NCBI GenBank assembly: GCA_037130425.1 | Contig: JBAXTB010000001.1 | Span: forward strand, 10,800 to 74,799 | Reading direction: 5' to 3' | DNA: 64,000 nucleotides | Source of the DNA: M3007 sp037130425 | GTDB lineage: Bacteria > Bacteroidota > Bacteroidia > Chitinophagales > Saprospiraceae | Shown here: positions 9,399-19,309 of the stretch, in pieces | How positions within the stretch are numbered: position 1 is the first letter of the stretch | How the letters are laid out: the number at the start of each line of letters is the position of its first letter | Position numbers and translations under genes: made by a program | The notes under the pieces: model-generated | Databases searched by the model: none | What the model was told of the DNA's origin: nothing | Seen by the model: the letters and a program-made list of their open reading frames with translations, nothing else

Positions 9399-12300
9399 CT
9401 ATTTTACAACACTCAAACGCAGGGCGCCCCATTGGCGACCATCTGTAATTTGCAGGAAATACATGCCCTGCGGCAATGCTTCCAGGTCAAGTGTGGTCGT
9501 AAAATTGTTTCCTACAGGGTTGTATTGTAAGGTATGCAACAAACGTCCTGCCGCATCCAGCACCTGAACCTGCAATTCATTCGGCGCACGATTCAGTGAC
9601 AAACGGAACTGACCAGGGCCAGGATTCGGCGATACAGAAAGCCCCCAGGCCGCACCCGGTTCAACGGTGCCGCTCAGGATAATGAGGTTTTCAACTAAGG
9701 TACTGCAGCCGTTTGCATCCACCACGTGTACGCTGTACACACCTGGGCCGAGGCCCTGGAATACTGCGTCGGGATTATAGACTATACCATCTAAACTAAA
9801 GAAATAAGGCCCTGTTCCGCCGCTTGCGCTCACCACAATCGAATCAGAAGATGCGGTGGCCGTAGCCGTTAATTCAGGAACATCATTAATGGTAAATGAA
9901 AGGGTTTGTGTAAACCCGGCATTATCCGTCACCACCAATTGGTACGTTCCTGCTGTTAACTGTGTGATTTCGAAATTGTTACCGCAGTTACCGCTCGTGC
10001 TTGCAATGGTTCCCCCGGCAGGCGTAAGTTGACCAGCCGTGATGGGTGAGTAGCCGCCGTTTACACAAATTTCTGCCCGTCCGTCGCTGCCGCCGTGGCA
10101 GTTAATGCCGGTTGTAGACGTGAGGGAAACTGCGATCGTATTGCCCAATACTTCAAAACCGCCGGATGTTGTGCAGCCGTTGGCGTCTGTGCTGATTACG
10201 GTGTACACATTCGGCGCCAAATCCGTTAATGGCAATTGAGGAATGCCGTTCACCGTGTATGTATAAGGCGCTGTGCCGCCATTGAAAACCAATGTTGCAT
10301 TGTTGTCAACCAAGTTAATGTCCATCGTAAACAATGCAGGCGATGTAATCGTCACATTCACAGTCATTTCCGTGCCCACAGCGTCTTTTGTTGAAACCGC
10401 GTAATTGCCGGCAGCAAGGTTTGTAAAGAGGTTGCTGCCCTGGTAAGGATTGGCATTTAAACGATATTCATAAGGGGGGATGCCGCCCGTAGCCAAGGCC
10501 ATAATGCCGCCTGTTTGGTCGCCAAAGCACAAAATTGCCTGGGTCGCGCCGGCAGTGAGTGTTAAGGCTGGCACGTTTACAGATACAGCCTTTGTTGCCG
10601 TACAGCCATTTACGTCCTTCGCCGTTACGGTATAATCGCCGTTCTGCACATTATTAAACGTGTTGCCGGTTTGGAAATTCAGCCCGTCAATGCTGTATGT
10701 CCATGCGCCTGTACCGCCGGCAGCCTGGGCTGAAATGACATTCAGGTTTGAACTTGCAGTCACCGAAAGTACGGGCGGATCAGTGAGTGTTATCGTGTTT
10801 GTTACGGCGCTAAAACCGGCGTTATCTTTTACCGTAATCGTGTAAGTACCGGCACTCAAGCCTGTAAATACGTTTTGATCCTGAAATAAAACACCGTCGA
10901 GGCTATAAGTAATCGGCGCTTGCCCGCCACCCACGGATACCGAAATGCTGCCGCTGTTGCTGCCTGCACACAATACATTGCCTGTTAATTCAGCCGTCAC
11001 AATCAGCGTATTCACTGCCACAATGCCTTGCGCTGTGGCCGTACAACCGTTTGCGTCCTTTGCCGTTACAACATATACGCCGTTTGACAAACCTGTAAAC
11101 GTGTTGCTTGCTTGGAAATTCACACCGTTTATGCTGTATGTGTACGGCCCGCTGCCGCCCGCTGCCGTAGCGCTGAGGTCGGCATTATTCACGTTGGCGC
11201 TGACAGAAACCGGCGTTGGGTTGGAAATCACCACCACATTCGACGTTTTGGTAAATCCAAATTGACCGGTTACGGTAATTGTGTATGATCCCGCTGCCAG
11301 ATTTGTAAATACATTGGACGATTGTTGCACGCCGTTGTTGATGCTGTACTGGTATTGGCCGTTCAGCCCTGTTGCAGTCACCGTGATTTTAGCATCGGCG
11401 CCGCCCACGCACAAAACCGGCGCCGTTTGGGTAGCCGTTGCGCTCAGGTTGTTTTGAATGACAGACACATTAAATACCGCGTGGTGCAGCCAGGCTTGGT
11501 TGTTCTGGTCAAGCGCATCGAAGTAGAAATTATCAGCCAGCGAATTATCGCCGTTGTGGGTATAGGTCAACAAGCCGGCATTAATATTGGCTTGGGTAAA
11601 CGTAGCGCCGACGCTCAAGGCCACGCCATTAAGGTACAAAGTTCCGTGTTGCGGCAGGCTGAGTACCGTAAATACGCCTTGCGCGGTTGTGCCCGTGGTG
11701 GTCATTACCAAATACCCGTTTCCGATGGTGTTGGAACCGCCTTGCGGAACAATCAGCGTTTGGCTGGTATTCAAACTGCCCGCAGGTAAAGCCGCCGGGA
11801 AACAGAAATTCAGGCTCCAGGCCGTCAGCGAACCGCCGTCTTGAGCAAAGTTATCTATTACAGACAAAATCCAGTCGCCTTGTGCAGCGTGACCGTTTAC
11901 ACCGGCAAGTGCGTCAATAGACTGGAAGTTTCCAAGTAGCGCTGTGCCGGTAGCGGAACAGGTGTTTTCAAGCGCTACTGCATCTTGTGCAGCGGCATCG
12001 TCAAATACCAAATCAACATTCGGATTGGCGCAACCGTAAGCCGTTGCAGGCACGCCGGGCTGGTCGAATAACTGAATATTTTGCCCCCAAGGCGTTGTCA
12101 ATTTTGCTGAAAGGTCGCCCACATACGAGTGGGTAATTTTCAGGGTCATGTTGACGTCGTTGATAAGGGAAGTTGCGGGGATCGTCAGTTTTGAGGTGAC
12201 AGTAGTAGCGGCCGTCGTGCTGATTACTTTTGGCACATCCGTAGCCGGGAATAATTGGTTGCAGGAACTTCCGCCGGTTTGGAAAGATGACGCCGCTGAA

Positions 12301-14783
12301 GCTACACCCGAACCGCATTGGTTGGCCGGTGTGACGCGCCAGTAATAAACCGTGCTGCCTTGGAGCGCCACGGTTTGGCTTGTGCTTACAGTTGTTCCAG
12401 TATAGACCACGGAACCGGCCGTAAAGGTCGGGTTGGTAGCCACTTCAAGCAAATAAGCATCGGCATACGTTACGGCTGCCCAACTTATGGTCGGGGTAGA
12501 AGTTTGCGCCAAGGCGCCATCCGTTGGCGCAACTACTGTGGCCGTTGCCGTAGGAGCGCCAGGTAAAACCGTAAGCGCTACGGTAGTATTGCGTGTAAGA
12601 CTTCCGCCTATGCCGCTGATATTCAAGGTGTAAGAACCGGCCATTGCCGGCGTAAGGCCGCTGATATGCAGGGTTGAAGTTCCAGTCGGGGTCAACTGAG
12701 TGGGCGTGAATTGTACGATCGCGCCTGCGGGTGCGCCCGTGAGCGAGAGATTAACCGGACTGTTAAATCCTAAAATGGAAGTGAGGCTAAGATTGATGTC
12801 TAAATTCTCACCGGCACAAACCTGCTTGAGCTGCGGATTTGCATCCAACAAGAACAATGGGGTAGTTGAATATAAAATGGTGAAATTCTGGTTTGAAATA
12901 TCAAAGAAAACATTCCCGATCGCTTCAACCTTCACACGGCAGGTATTCGACAATTGATTCGGTACCACAATATTGGCCGTGCCGTTGTTTGGCACGCTTG
13001 CCGCTAAAACGGTTGGGAACGTCAATCCGCCGTCGGTTGATAATAAGATGCGCACATTGGCGCAGCTTACCGGCGCTGCATTGGTGCCGTTTACGCTCCA
13101 GGTAATGGTTTTGGTTTCGCCCACATACCAGGTAACGGCGGTGTTCGGCGCTGTCACGACAAAAGGCCCTGCGGTACCGGCAACTGTTACCACTACATTG
13201 TCCTCACTCGTGCAGCCACCGCCAGCTTTGTTGTCCCGCACCGTAACGCGGAATTTCATGGTGCGCGCCACCGATGGCAGTACTTCCCAGGTTGGGTTTG
13301 TATTACTCAGAATATCCGTCAAATTCGGAAAATAGCGCGTTGGCGAGGAGGTTCCTTTAAACGAACGGAACAAAGGCCCTGTAGCGCTGGTTGCAACCGG
13401 CGGCATGGTAGCAAATTCCGGATCCATTTGTTCCCAGCAATACGTCAATGCATCGCCATCGGCATCGCTGCCGCTTGCTGTGAGGGCAAAGTTTGTTGAT
13501 TTTGGAATCACATAATCCGCGCCGCCGTTTACCGTCGGGCTGTTGTTGCCGGTGTTGATTTTAACGGCGCAGGTATTACCCGAACCGATCAAAAATGCAC
13601 CAATTTGTTGCAGGCTTAGTCCGTGGAAATAATCATCGCTATGCGGCTGCACATCCGGCGCACAAATCCCGGCGTAACCCATAATCGTAGAGGCGCTGCC
13701 AGGCTCAACCGCTGAGCCGTCAACCCGGTTGCAGTCATTGTTTTGCGTGTGCTCGGCGCCGAACTGGTGTCCCATTTCATGCACTACATAATCAATATCA
13801 AACGGGTCGCCGATGGGCATATCGCTGCCGGTTACGCCCTGGGCTTTTGAAGCAGAACACACAACGCCCAAGCCTGCAATGCCGCCGCCGCCGGTACTGA
13901 ACACGTGGCCGATGTCGTAATTGGCCGTTCCGATGCGGTTGTTGCAAGTGGTCACATTCTGCCCAAGCATGGTACTACCATTATTATTGGTGTACGGGTC
14001 GTTTGTAGCATTTAAAAAAATGAGGGTATCATTTTTCGGTACCAATTGCATGGTAACTGAATTTTCCTTTTCATACACGCCGTTTACCCGATTCATCGAA
14101 GTATTCATAGCCGCCATGACAAGCGGCTTGGTGCCTCCGTGAAACGCAGCGTATTCGCCGGTACAGGCCAAGGCCAGGCGATATTTACGCAATTTGCAGT
14201 CGCCGGCTTCTGCATTGAAGCCTTCTTTTATTTCAACCATCCCGTTATCGGGTGTTTCACAAGGAAGGAAATGGTCGTTTTTGCCCGCTACGTAATCTTT
14301 TTTGTAATAAACGACGTAATAATCGCGGTTGCCGTGTTGGTACGGATCAATGTAGACAGGGCTTTGACCCGGAATCGTTACCATGCCGTGGAACCCCCAG
14401 GGCGTCAGGTCGCATTTCAGGCTTGCCGCCGGATTGTCGACGCCATATCCCGTATAACAACGGATTTCAGGGTAGCGGCTTTGCAATTCGGGCGCCATGA
14501 CCGGCGATTCCAGCAAGCGAAAGTTTTGCGTACTTCCATCAGGCATCGGCACACTCAAATAGGTGTCTGCTTCGGCCGCATTGGATGAAAAGCGTTCCGG
14601 CGCTGCGCTGAGCACAGGCGCCAACTCATCCAAATTGAGTTTAACGGTAAGATAATGTTGCGGTTTGATGCGCCGTTCGCCGTAAGCCGGAATATTGCTT
14701 TCCGGCGTGGTCGTCCACAGAGACTGGGCATGAAGCGCACAGCTGCTAAGCAGCAATAAGAGTATAGGTAAAGATCTGAACAT
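9399..14783 (-). CDS. Secreted reprolysin-like (M12B-type) metalloprotease with P-domain, SprB repeats and T9SS sorting domain
   Basis: A 1794-residue secreted protease. Residues 1-20 form a signal peptide ending at HAQ. A propeptide-like region precedes the catalytic domain, whose zinc site HEMGHQFGAEH lies at residues 335-345 (HExxHxxGxxH), followed by an Ala-Gly-Tyr-Met type turn at ASTIMGYAG. Downstream, in order, are Ig-like segments (to ~residue 650), a fibronectin III-like module (SWAAVTYADAYLLEV), a proprotein-convertase P-domain (SYVGDLSAKLTTPWG to GDWILSVID), a cadherin-like module, about seven SprB-like repeats (GxSxGxYTVTxxDxxGCT), and a type A T9SS sorting domain (SVSPNPGPGQF to the final LRLSVVK). 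Such peptidases are common T9SS cargo in Saprospirales. Substrate is unknown. A clear terminator follows the gene. Confidence 0.93.
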   Translation of the reverse strand: MFRSLPILLLLLSSCALHAQSLWTTTPESNIPAYGERRIKPQHYLTVKLNLDELAPVLSAAPERFSSNAAEADTYLSVPMPDGSTQNFRLLESPVMAPELQSRYPEIRCYTGYGVDNPAASLKCDLTPWGFHGMVTIPGQSPVYIDPYQHGNRDYYVVYYKKDYVAGKNDHFLPCETPDNGMVEIKEGFNAEAGDCKLRKYRLALACTGEYAAFHGGTKPLVMAAMNTSMNRVNGVYEKENSVTMQLVPKNDTLIFLNATNDPYTNNNGSTMLGQNVTTCNNRIGTANYDIGHVFSTGGGGIAGLGVVCSASKAQGVTGSDMPIGDPFDIDYVVHEMGHQFGAEHTQNNDCNRVDGSAVEPGSASTIMGYAGICAPDVQPHSDDYFHGLSLQQIGAFLIGSGNTCAVKINTGNNSPTVNGGADYVIPKSTNFALTASGSDADGDALTYCWEQMDPEFATMPPVATSATGPLFRSFKGTSSPTRYFPNLTDILSNTNPTWEVLPSVARTMKFRVTVRDNKAGGGCTSEDNVVVTVAGTAGPFVVTAPNTAVTWYVGETKTITWSVNGTNAAPVSCANVRILLSTDGGLTFPTVLAASVPNNGTANIVVPNQLSNTCRVKVEAIGNVFFDISNQNFTILYSTTPLFLLDANPQLKQVCAGENLDINLSLTSILGFNSPVNLSLTGAPAGAIVQFTPTQLTPTGTSTLHISGLTPAMAGSYTLNISGIGGSLTRNTTVALTVLPGAPTATATVVAPTDGALAQTSTPTISWAAVTYADAYLLEVATNPTFTAGSVVYTGTTVSTSQTVALQGSTVYYWRVTPANQCGSGVASAASSFQTGGSSCNQLFPATDVPKVISTTAATTVTSKLTIPATSLINDVNMTLKITHSYVGDLSAKLTTPWGQNIQLFDQPGVPATAYGCANPNVDLVFDDAAAQDAVALENTCSATGTALLGNFQSIDALAGVNGHAAQGDWILSVIDNFAQDGGSLTAWSLNFCFPAALPAGSLNTSQTLIVPQGGSNTIGNGYLVMTTTGTTAQGVFTVLSLPQHGTLYLNGVALSVGATFTQANINAGLLTYTHNGDNSLADNFYFDALDQNNQAWLHHAVFNVSVIQNNLSATATQTAPVLCVGGADAKITVTATGLNGQYQYSINNGVQQSSNVFTNLAAGSYTITVTGQFGFTKTSNVVVISNPTPVSVSANVNNADLSATAAGGSGPYTYSINGVNFQASNTFTGLSNGVYVVTAKDANGCTATAQGIVAVNTLIVTAELTGNVLCAGSNSGSISVSVGGGQAPITYSLDGVLFQDQNVFTGLSAGTYTITVKDNAGFSAVTNTITLTDPPVLSVTASSNLNVISAQAAGGTGAWTYSIDGLNFQTGNTFNNVQNGDYTVTAKDVNGCTATKAVSVNVPALTLTAGATQAILCFGDQTGGIMALATGGIPPYEYRLNANPYQGSNLFTNLAAGNYAVSTKDAVGTEMTVNVTITSPALFTMDINLVDNNATLVFNGGTAPYTYTVNGIPQLPLTDLAPNVYTVISTDANGCTTSGGFEVLGNTIAVSLTSTTGINCHGGSDGRAEICVNGGYSPITAGQLTPAGGTIASTSGNCGNNFEITQLTAGTYQLVVTDNAGFTQTLSFTINDVPELTATATASSDSIVVSASGGTGPYFFSLDGIVYNPDAVFQGLGPGVYSVHVVDANGCSTLVENLIILSGTVEPGAAWGLSVSPNPGPGQFRLSLNRAPNELQVQVLDAAGRLLHTLQYNPVGNNFTTTLDLEALPQGMYFLQITDGRQWGALRLSVVK

Positions 14784-14893
14784 CAGGATTATCCTTTTGT
14801 AAAACAGTGAACAGGAGAAAATGAGTAAACACAGATTGTAACTGCGAATGTATGAGAATTCGTTTTTAAATAACGTTTTTCGTCGGCGTTTCG

Positions 14894-16429
14894 TTACTCA
14901 CGCACGATTGAGAACACCCGACTTACTTGTTGTTTTTCGACTTGCAAATGTAGCATATACAAGCCTGGGGCATAATGATTAAGGGGAATATCAAATTGCA
15001 CTTCTCCGGCTTCGGCTTCAAAAGGAGCCGGATTATACACCACTTTTCCCAGTAAATCGGTAACGACCACGCGGGTTTGCGCAGCCCTTGGAAGGTCAAA
15101 ATAAAGCCGAATCTGGTCGGTAGCCGGGTTCGGATATAATTGAAGATCGAAACTGGAAGCAGTTGGTGTCTTGGCTGCTGATGCTGCCCCCGGAATGCCG
15201 ATGCTGCGGTCGTCATAAGCCTCGAATTCGCCGCCGGAAATAATCGGAACCACCGGATTATCAATGTTATATAATTTGTAATAGCCATTGCCGAAGCCAC
15301 AGCAAAAACCGTCGCCGTAAAAATCTACAAAATGCAGGGAATAGCAGCCGTTTGAAGGCAATTCAAGGGTGTCTTTGATGAGTACATTGTTGCCATACGC
15401 CGTTGGACTGGCGGGCGGATCGCCAAGTTGCCCGCCGCCATTAGGGCCGATTAGTTCATTGCCGCCATGATCCAGTACATTGCCATCGTTGTCGCGCAGT
15501 TCCCAGTATGTTTCGTTTCCATAACCGTCTGTCCTGATTTTTAAAATCACTTTTTGACTGTTAAAGTCCTTGGCGACGACAAACGTGTTGTTGCGCACAT
15601 TGTTAGAGAAATCTTCGTCCTGTACGCCGGCATTGATGGCAACAACGGTGGTTTTTAAACTTCCTGCGCCGCTAAACGGGTGCGGATTGAAATGGATGGG
15701 CGCTTCGCCGTAGGTGTTCAGGTTGCCGGTCCATTGCAGGGTTTCAATGGTGGAGTTTTCCCATTCCAATTGGATGGTTGCCGAAGACAAAGCCTGTGCG
15801 CCCAGGTTAATCAGGGTAAATTGGGGCGCCAACATCATGGTGTCGCAAATTTCATACAAAGGCGTTCCAGGGGTGTATTCAAAAATACCCGCGTTGTTGT
15901 TCCCTTGTTTTACAGGGCATCCCATCGCCTTTTCCCACAAACCGATAGCGTCCAGCTGCCCTACATTGTACACTTTTTTATTTGGGCAAATCGCGTATAT
16001 CGTAGGAAAATATGCCACCTGATAGGCTTCAGCTACCGTGCTGTTGTCAATGTACGGGTAAGTGGTGCCGCTTATCCAGTCGCCGGCCGTGGTATTGTTG
16101 CAACCTGCTGGCCCATACAAACAGGCCGTATTCGTTGCAGGATCGCCTTCAATAAAAAGCACGCGGGCGCGGTCGTCGCCGATGGGGCCGTGCAGGTTGT
16201 AAAAATTTTGAAGCGCGTGGCCGTTGTGGTAAGCCCAGCAAGGCGGGCACCAGGTAGCGCTTACTTCCAACATCACAATTTTGCCCTCGCCCAATATTTC
16301 ATACAGGTGGCGCGGTTGCCCGTTGATGTCCGGAACATTAAAGTCCGGCGCAATAGAGCCATTTGGCAATTGACCGAACAAGGGCATTGCAAAGGCCATT
16401 AAAAACAGGAACGCGCTGTATTTTATCAT
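14894..16429 (-). CDS. Secreted thioredoxin-fold protein with T9SS type A sorting domain
   Basis: A 511-residue exported protein. A signal peptide covers residues 1-20. Residues ~22-160 form an AhpC/TlpA-like thioredoxin fold with active-site CPPC at 61-64. A middle Ig-like or CARDB-like region follows. It is followed by a segment with WELRDNDGNVLDHGG and HFVDFYGDGFCCGFGNGYY, a pattern common in secreted Bacteroidota proteins. The last ~80 residues (LQLYPNPATDQIRLYF to RVFSIVRE) are a type A T9SS signal. The protein therefore probably does disulfide chemistry outside the cell or on its surface rather than in the periplasm, which is unusual for the fold. It is transcribed toward the metalloprotease gene with a 110-base gap. 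Role is inferred. Confidence 0.88.
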   Translation of the reverse strand: MIKYSAFLFLMAFAMPLFGQLPNGSIAPDFNVPDINGQPRHLYEILGEGKIVMLEVSATWCPPCWAYHNGHALQNFYNLHGPIGDDRARVLFIEGDPATNTACLYGPAGCNNTTAGDWISGTTYPYIDNSTVAEAYQVAYFPTIYAICPNKKVYNVGQLDAIGLWEKAMGCPVKQGNNNAGIFEYTPGTPLYEICDTMMLAPQFTLINLGAQALSSATIQLEWENSTIETLQWTGNLNTYGEAPIHFNPHPFSGAGSLKTTVVAINAGVQDEDFSNNVRNNTFVVAKDFNSQKVILKIRTDGYGNETYWELRDNDGNVLDHGGNELIGPNGGGQLGDPPASPTAYGNNVLIKDTLELPSNGCYSLHFVDFYGDGFCCGFGNGYYKLYNIDNPVVPIISGGEFEAYDDRSIGIPGAASAAKTPTASSFDLQLYPNPATDQIRLYFDLPRAAQTRVVVTDLLGKVVYNPAPFEAEAGEVQFDIPLNHYAPGLYMLHLQVEKQQVSRVFSIVRE

Positions 16430-16511
16430 TGTTTTTTTGCTAAAATTGTCCGGAGCCGGTAAAAGTCTCCAAACCGCAACAAAAATAGAGCGGTGTTCCC
16501 TTGGCAGCGCT

Positions 16512-16519
16512 TATCTTTG
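16512..16519 (+). promoter_or_regulatory. Candidate -7 promoter box (TATCTTTG)
   Basis: TATCTTTG matches the Bacteroidota -7 consensus TAnnTTTG and lies 41 bases upstream of the ATG at 16561. No good -33 TTTG is seen at normal spacing, so the call is tentative. It would drive the two tandem T9SS cargo genes. Confidence 0.4.
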
Positions 16520-16560
16520 TTTAAAATTCAGTCAACCTGCTAATTCAAGACAATTTGCTT

Positions 16561-17238
16561 ATGAAATCTTTGTTCTACACCGTCCTTTCGATCCTGTTTT
16601 GCGCAAATACCCTGCTTGCACAAGGAACTTTCACCGTTGTGCCAAACCCGGCCTCTGTTACCGCTGATCCGAGCCAATCCGACGCCCCGGCAGAAGCCGT
16701 CATCACGAACCTGACCAATTTTCCTAAAAATATCCGTTGGGAACGCATCATCATTGAGCTTCCTGCCACCATGTCAACCCAGGTTTGCGACCCAAACCTT
16801 TGCTGGTTGTCTACGGTCAGCACCAAAACCTTTACCCTTGCAGGCAACGCTTCCGGTCAGCTCATCGTACACTTCCTGAACCCGCAACACGTAACCGGTT
16901 CGGCCATTGTACACATCAAACTGACCAACATCGACGATCCGACCGAAGTGCTTACCGCAGTGTTCAACTACAACCCGCCTGCTGCCGGCGTACATGACCT
17001 GCCAGCCGCTACTGTTAAAATGTTCCCGAACCCGACGGTAGATCAATTCAAGTTAGAAAATGCAGATGCCGTATCTGCCGTGCGCGTTTTCTCCTTGGAT
17101 GGTCGTCAGGTAGCGTTTTTGAATGCCACACCGGATCAGCAATATTCGATTGCCAACCAGCCTGTCGGTACGTATGTGCTGAGCCTGTTAGATAAAAACG
17201 GCCGTTCGTTTCAGGCGCTGGAAATCAGTAAAAACTAA
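16561..17238 (+). CDS. Small secreted protein with T9SS type A sorting domain, paralogue 1
   Basis: A 225-residue exported protein of unrecognised function. The start is set at ATG 16561 (MKSLFYTVLSILF), which begins a signal peptide ending near LLAQ; a TTG two codons upstream is a weaker choice. Residues ~22-135 look like an all-beta Ig-like domain and contain the motif TQVCDPNLCWLSTVSTKTF. The C-terminal ~75 residues (VKMFPNPTVDQFKLEN to ALEISKN) form a type A T9SS signal. It is followed after 15 bases by a paralogue with the same layout, so the two are probably one operon and arose by tandem duplication. The paired cysteines of CDPNLC probably form a small disulfide loop (inference). Confidence 0.85.
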   Translation: MKSLFYTVLSILFCANTLLAQGTFTVVPNPASVTADPSQSDAPAEAVITNLTNFPKNIRWERIIIELPATMSTQVCDPNLCWLSTVSTKTFTLAGNASGQLIVHFLNPQHVTGSAIVHIKLTNIDDPTEVLTAVFNYNPPAAGVHDLPAATVKMFPNPTVDQFKLENADAVSAVRVFSLDGRQVAFLNATPDQQYSIANQPVGTYVLSLLDKNGRSFQALEISKN

Positions 17239-17253
17239 GACCCATATTTTACC

Positions 17254-17934
17254 ATGAACAAAAAAGCCTTACTCGCCTCTTTCTTTTTTCTTGCCTTTGC
17301 TGGTTTGATTTCGGCGCAAGCCACGTTTAGCATGGTTTCAAACCCGGCTATTGTACCATCAGAAAGCGCAGTGCAGGATATTCCCGCTGAAATGACCATT
17401 ACCAACCTGGAAAATGTGACAAAGACGATCCGCTGGACCAGAAATGTCGTATCACTTACCGGGGATTGTCAAACGCAAGTGTGCGATCCGAACCTCTGCT
17501 GGCTCCCAACCGTTAGTACCAAAACATTCCAACTGGCGCCCAATCAGGTAAGCACATTCATCATTCACCTAAACAATCCTTCGCAAGTTCAATGTTGTGC
17601 AATCGTAGACTTGCACCTTGCAAATGTGAATGTTCCAACCGATTCCCTGACGGCCAGGTTCGTTTATGATTGCGCCACTGGAACCAAAGATTTGATTCAG
17701 GTAAGCAACATCGTGTTGTTCCCGAACCCGACTGCTACGGATTTCACCCTGACCAATGCTGAAAACGCAACGGCCCTGCGCATTTATGCCGCCGACGGTC
17801 GTGAAGTGGCCTATTTCCAGGCTACGCCGGATCAGCACTACCGCTTGCCGGAGCAACCAAACGGCGTTTATTATATTGTTTTGGAAAACAAAGACGGGCA
17901 AAAATTCCGCGCTATTCAATTGCAAAAAGAATAG
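17254..17934 (+). CDS. Small secreted protein with T9SS type A sorting domain, paralogue 2
   Basis: A 226-residue exported protein, paralogous along its whole length to the gene just upstream. A signal peptide runs to SAQ at about residue 22. It shares TQVCDPNLCWLPTVSTKTF with its neighbour, but adds two cysteines in QVQCCAIVDLH where the neighbour has none, and a Cys in VYDCATG. The C-terminal sorting domain starts near VLFPNPTATDFTL and ends AIQLQKE. Extra cysteines suggest divergence after duplication. No known enzyme motif is seen and I do not recognise a named family; surface or extracellular location is the only firm inference. Confidence 0.85.
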   Translation: MNKKALLASFFFLAFAGLISAQATFSMVSNPAIVPSESAVQDIPAEMTITNLENVTKTIRWTRNVVSLTGDCQTQVCDPNLCWLPTVSTKTFQLAPNQVSTFIIHLNNPSQVQCCAIVDLHLANVNVPTDSLTARFVYDCATGTKDLIQVSNIVLFPNPTATDFTLTNAENATALRIYAADGREVAYFQATPDQHYRLPEQPNGVYYIVLENKDGQKFRAIQLQKE

Positions 17935-18004
17935 ACAGTCATTATTCGATTTTTAGGATCATTTTATTTGGATGTTTTACATTTACCGCTGTAACAAAAC
18001 ATAC

Positions 18005-19309
18005 ATGCGAAACGATCCTTCTAAAAGAACGGCTGAATTTAGAAAAAACGACCCCTGGGTAACAACCGGGTGGGCGTTTTTTGATTGGGCCAACAGTGCT
18101 TACGCGCTGGTGATTACGGTTGCCATATTCCCCGGCTATTTTCTTGAAATGACCAGCGACACGGTTGATATTCTTGGGTACAAGATGTCGGATAGCACCT
18201 TGTATGCCTGGAGTATTTCCTTAGCGTATTTGATTATTGCTGCTGTATCGCCGCTGCTTTCGGGTATTGCTGATTACGGCGGACATAAAAAGGCGTTTTT
18301 GCGCTTTTTCACCATGTTGGGCGCTTTGGCCTGCATGTCGCTGGTGTTTTTTACCAGCATGAATACCTTATGGGTCGGGGTAACGGGATTTATCATGGCA
18401 ACCATCGGTTTTGCTGGCGGGATTGTATTTTACAACGCATTTTTGCCCATCATTGCCACTGAAGATCAGTATGATTCGCTGAGCGCCAAGGGTTACAGCT
18501 ACGGATTTGTCGGTAGCGTGATTTTGCTGCTGGCCAATTTGGTGGTCATTATGAATTTCGGCTGGTTCGGATTTCCGGACGGATTGCGGGCGGTACCAAC
18601 GGCTTTTGTGATGGTCGGACTGTGGTGGTTTGGGTTTTCTCAAATTCCATTGCGTCGCTTGCCGGAAGACAAACCGGTAAAATCGGAAGAAAACCTGATG
18701 CGCAAAGGGTATCAGGAACTTTTAAAAGCCATGCGTAACGTCCGCAATGACTACAATACCAAGGCGTACCTGATTTCATTTTTCTTCTTTAATGCCGGCA
18801 TCCAAACCGTACTGTTTCTGGCCTCTACGTTTGCAGAAAAGGAACTTGGGTTTTCCACTTCCGGCCTGATCGGGCTGATTTTGATCCTGCAAATCGTGGC
18901 CATCGGCGGCGCTTGGTCGGCCTCGAAGTTGTCGCAGATAAAAGGAAATAAGTTCTCCCTGATGATTATGCTCATCATCTGGACCGTCGTTTGCGTAGTC
19001 GGCTATTTTGTAAAATCCAAGCTTGATTTTTACCTGCTGGCCTCAGCCGTGGGCGTTGTAATGGGCGGCAGTCAGTCGCTGGCAAGGGCCACTTACGCCA
19101 AGTTTTTGCCGGAAGACACACCCGATACTGCTTCATTCTTTAGTTTTTATGATGTTACCGACAAGGTTTCTACGGTTGTCGGCACCTTTATGTTTGGGGT
19201 TGTGGAGCATTTGTCGGGCGGAATGCGCAACAGCCTGATCGCGTTGTCCATATTTTTCATCATCGGCATTATTGCGCTGACCCGCGTACGCGTACAAAGA
19301 ATGGCATGA
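18005..19309 (+). CDS. UMF1-type (Atg22-like) MFS transporter
   Basis: A polytopic inner-membrane transporter of about 434 residues with some 11 or 12 hydrophobic helices. The N-terminal signature FFDWANSAYALVI followed by AIFPGYF is typical of the UMF1 / vacuole effluxer Atg22-like family of the major facilitator superfamily. Substrate is not known for bacterial members; amino-acid efflux is suggested only by the yeast relative. The start is set at ATG 18005 (MRNDPSKR); an in-frame ATG at 17972 would add 11 residues that do not fit the family. Its stop overlaps the start of the acyl-CoA synthetase in ATGA (19306-19309), so the two are translationally coupled. Confidence 0.88.
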   Translation: MRNDPSKRTAEFRKNDPWVTTGWAFFDWANSAYALVITVAIFPGYFLEMTSDTVDILGYKMSDSTLYAWSISLAYLIIAAVSPLLSGIADYGGHKKAFLRFFTMLGALACMSLVFFTSMNTLWVGVTGFIMATIGFAGGIVFYNAFLPIIATEDQYDSLSAKGYSYGFVGSVILLLANLVVIMNFGWFGFPDGLRAVPTAFVMVGLWWFGFSQIPLRRLPEDKPVKSEENLMRKGYQELLKAMRNVRNDYNTKAYLISFFFFNAGIQTVLFLASTFAEKELGFSTSGLIGLILILQIVAIGGAWSASKLSQIKGNKFSLMIMLIIWTVVCVVGYFVKSKLDFYLLASAVGVVMGGSQSLARATYAKFLPEDTPDTASFFSFYDVTDKVSTVVGTFMFGVVEHLSGGMRNSLIALSIFFIIGIIALTRVRVQRMA

